Shown: one piece after another, positions 63,210 through 64,000 of the stretch
How positions within the stretch are numbered: the stretch's first letter is position 1
How the letters are laid out: each line of letters begins with the position of its first letter
NCBI GenBank assembly: GCA_964388085.1
Contig: CAYLZW010000002.1
Location: 1-64,000, forward strand
Direction of reading: 5' to 3'
Origin: CAYLZW01 sp964388085
GTDB lineage: Bacteria; Myxococcota; UBA727; CAYLZW01
Length of the DNA: 64,000 bases
Notes under the pieces: generated by a model
Told to the model about the DNA's origin: nothing
What the model saw: only the letters and a program-made list of their open reading frames with translations
The model's database searches: none
Made by a program: the position numbers and the translations under genes

Positions 63210-64000
63210 TCAGTCCAGCGCACGGACCTCGAGCGAGCGCTTGTCCGCGAGGCCGGTGTCGTCCGTGACGACGATCTCGTGGTGCCCTGGCGACGGCGTC
63301 CACCAGAGCGGCTCCTCCGGGCCGACGGTGCCGAGGTAGCGGCCGTCGACGAACCAGCTGAGCTTCGCCCCGGCCCCTCCCGCGCGCGCCTCGAGCGGGA
63401 TCTCCTGCCGGTCGAGCGCGACGCCCGGGACGAGGAGCGCCACGCGGCCGTCCTGCGGCGACACGATGGCGGGCGCCACACGACCGCTCGCGACCGCGCA
63501 ACCTTCGGCCCACTCCGGCGGCGGCGGTAGACGACGCTGCTCTTGTCGCAGCCAACGGCGCACCTCCGGGGGCAGCACGAGGAAGGCCCGCGTCTCCCAC
63601 TGCCGGCCCGCGCGGCACGCGGGCGTGACGGCGCGATCGGTCTTCACGTCGACGTCGATGGCCTTGTGGAAGGGGCACTCGTCCGTCGGCACGCGGTCGG
63701 CCAACGCGTCGACGACGACGGTGTGCGGGCAGGCGTCGCTGGCCGGCCGCCCGGACCACGAGCAGACCTCGATGGGACGGAGCCCTTCGCTCGGCGGCCG
63801 CGGCGCGACGAGGCGCGATCCACCGAGCGCCTCGAGCACGTCGAACAGGATGGGCCCCGCCGCGTCCGCTCCCACGAGGTGCGCGCTCGGCGTGTTGTCG
63901 AGGTTGCCGAGCCAGACCACGGCCGTGAACGCGTCGTCGTAACCGGCGCTCCACGCGTCTTTGTGGCCGAAGGAGGTGCCCGTCTTCCAGCGCACCTGGG
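63210..64000 (-). CDS. pbpC: Penicillin-binding protein 1C, C-terminal part (partial)
   Basis: Only about the last 263 codons are inside the window; the glycosyltransferase and most of the transpeptidase domain lie beyond the right edge. The first visible residues are QVRWKTGTSFGHKDAWSAGY, containing the KTG-type transpeptidase motif, followed by FTAVVWLGNLDN as in PBP1C. CSWSGRPASDACPHT and DECPFHKAIDVD follow. The last 100 residues form the BiPBP_C domain (IVSPQDGRVALLVPG, GHHEIVVTDDTG), which distinguishes PBP1C from other class A PBPs. The enzyme polymerises and crosslinks peptidoglycan in the periplasm. Confidence 0.9.
   Translation of the reverse strand, partial: QVRWKTGTSFGHKDAWSAGYDDAFTAVVWLGNLDNTPSAHLVGADAAGPILFDVLEALGGSRLVAPRPPSEGLRPIEVCSWSGRPASDACPHTVVVDALADRVPTDECPFHKAIDVDVKTDRAVTPACRAGRQWETRAFLVLPPEVRRWLRQEQRRLPPPPEWAEGCAVASGRVAPAIVSPQDGRVALLVPGVALDRQEIPLEARAGGAGAKLSWFVDGRYLGTVGPEEPLWWTPSPGHHEIVVTDDTGLADKRSLEVRALD

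Overview
The window is very GC-rich and almost fully coding. No gap between genes exceeds 300 bases: the largest are 2683-2973, 48792-49069 and 27998-28222. It carries six Hanks-type Ser/Thr kinases, TPR and zinc-ribbon regulators, Ca-binding thrombospondin-type repeats and many multidomain fusions. This mix points to a myxobacterium-like organism (Myxococcota, perhaps Polyangia). That placement is an inference from gene content; there is no rRNA here. No IS element, phage gene or CRISPR array was seen.

Layout. 1-8520: a ParA-like ATPase with zinc ribbons, a kinase, a TPR protein, then housekeeping genes (pepP, nnr, tsaE). 8558-8720: an initiator tRNA gene with a good promoter and terminator. 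8807-14437: an epimerase, a PknK-like kinase/ATPase, a small STAS-like/zinc-ribbon protein and a DUF3237 protein. 14574-18308: a large lipoprotein metallopeptidase.

18283-33601 reads as an undescribed RiPP-type locus: a fused ThiF-like/YcaO cyclodehydratase preceded by a 39-residue candidate precursor peptide; two membrane proteins with PqqD-like N-termini (an HlyD protein and a PqqD-M50 protease-HlyD fusion); an alpha/beta-hydrolase/winged-helix/PaaK-like adenylating fusion; a SufS-type cysteine desulfurase; a TolC-like channel; and two overlapping paralogues of unknown function. PqqD-like or winged-helix peptide-binding segments recur in four of these proteins, so the parts probably act on one peptide that is modified, possibly cleaved, and exported.

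33646-48791 is a signalling island resembling a partner-switching system. It has a GAF/SpoIIE-type phosphatase, two pseudo-receiver/RsbW-like ATPase proteins, one free STAS-like/zinc-ribbon protein, and three large proteins in which that same module is fused to a Hanks kinase, plus a PilZ protein. A secreted SGNH-hydrolase gene with calcium-binding repeats lies inside it. A further free STAS-like/zinc-ribbon gene is at 13427. All five modules keep one Ser at the place where anti-sigma-factor antagonists are phosphorylated.

49070-55376 is a tight four-gene catabolic operon (thiamine-diphosphate enzyme, enolase-superfamily enzyme, FAD/Fe-S oxidoreductase, sensory-rhodopsin-transducer-like protein). 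55534-63119 holds a sixth kinase, a small membrane protein, and a DUF1549/DUF1588-like cytochrome, DUF1501 and DUF2231-cytochrome set. The right edge cuts a pbpC gene.
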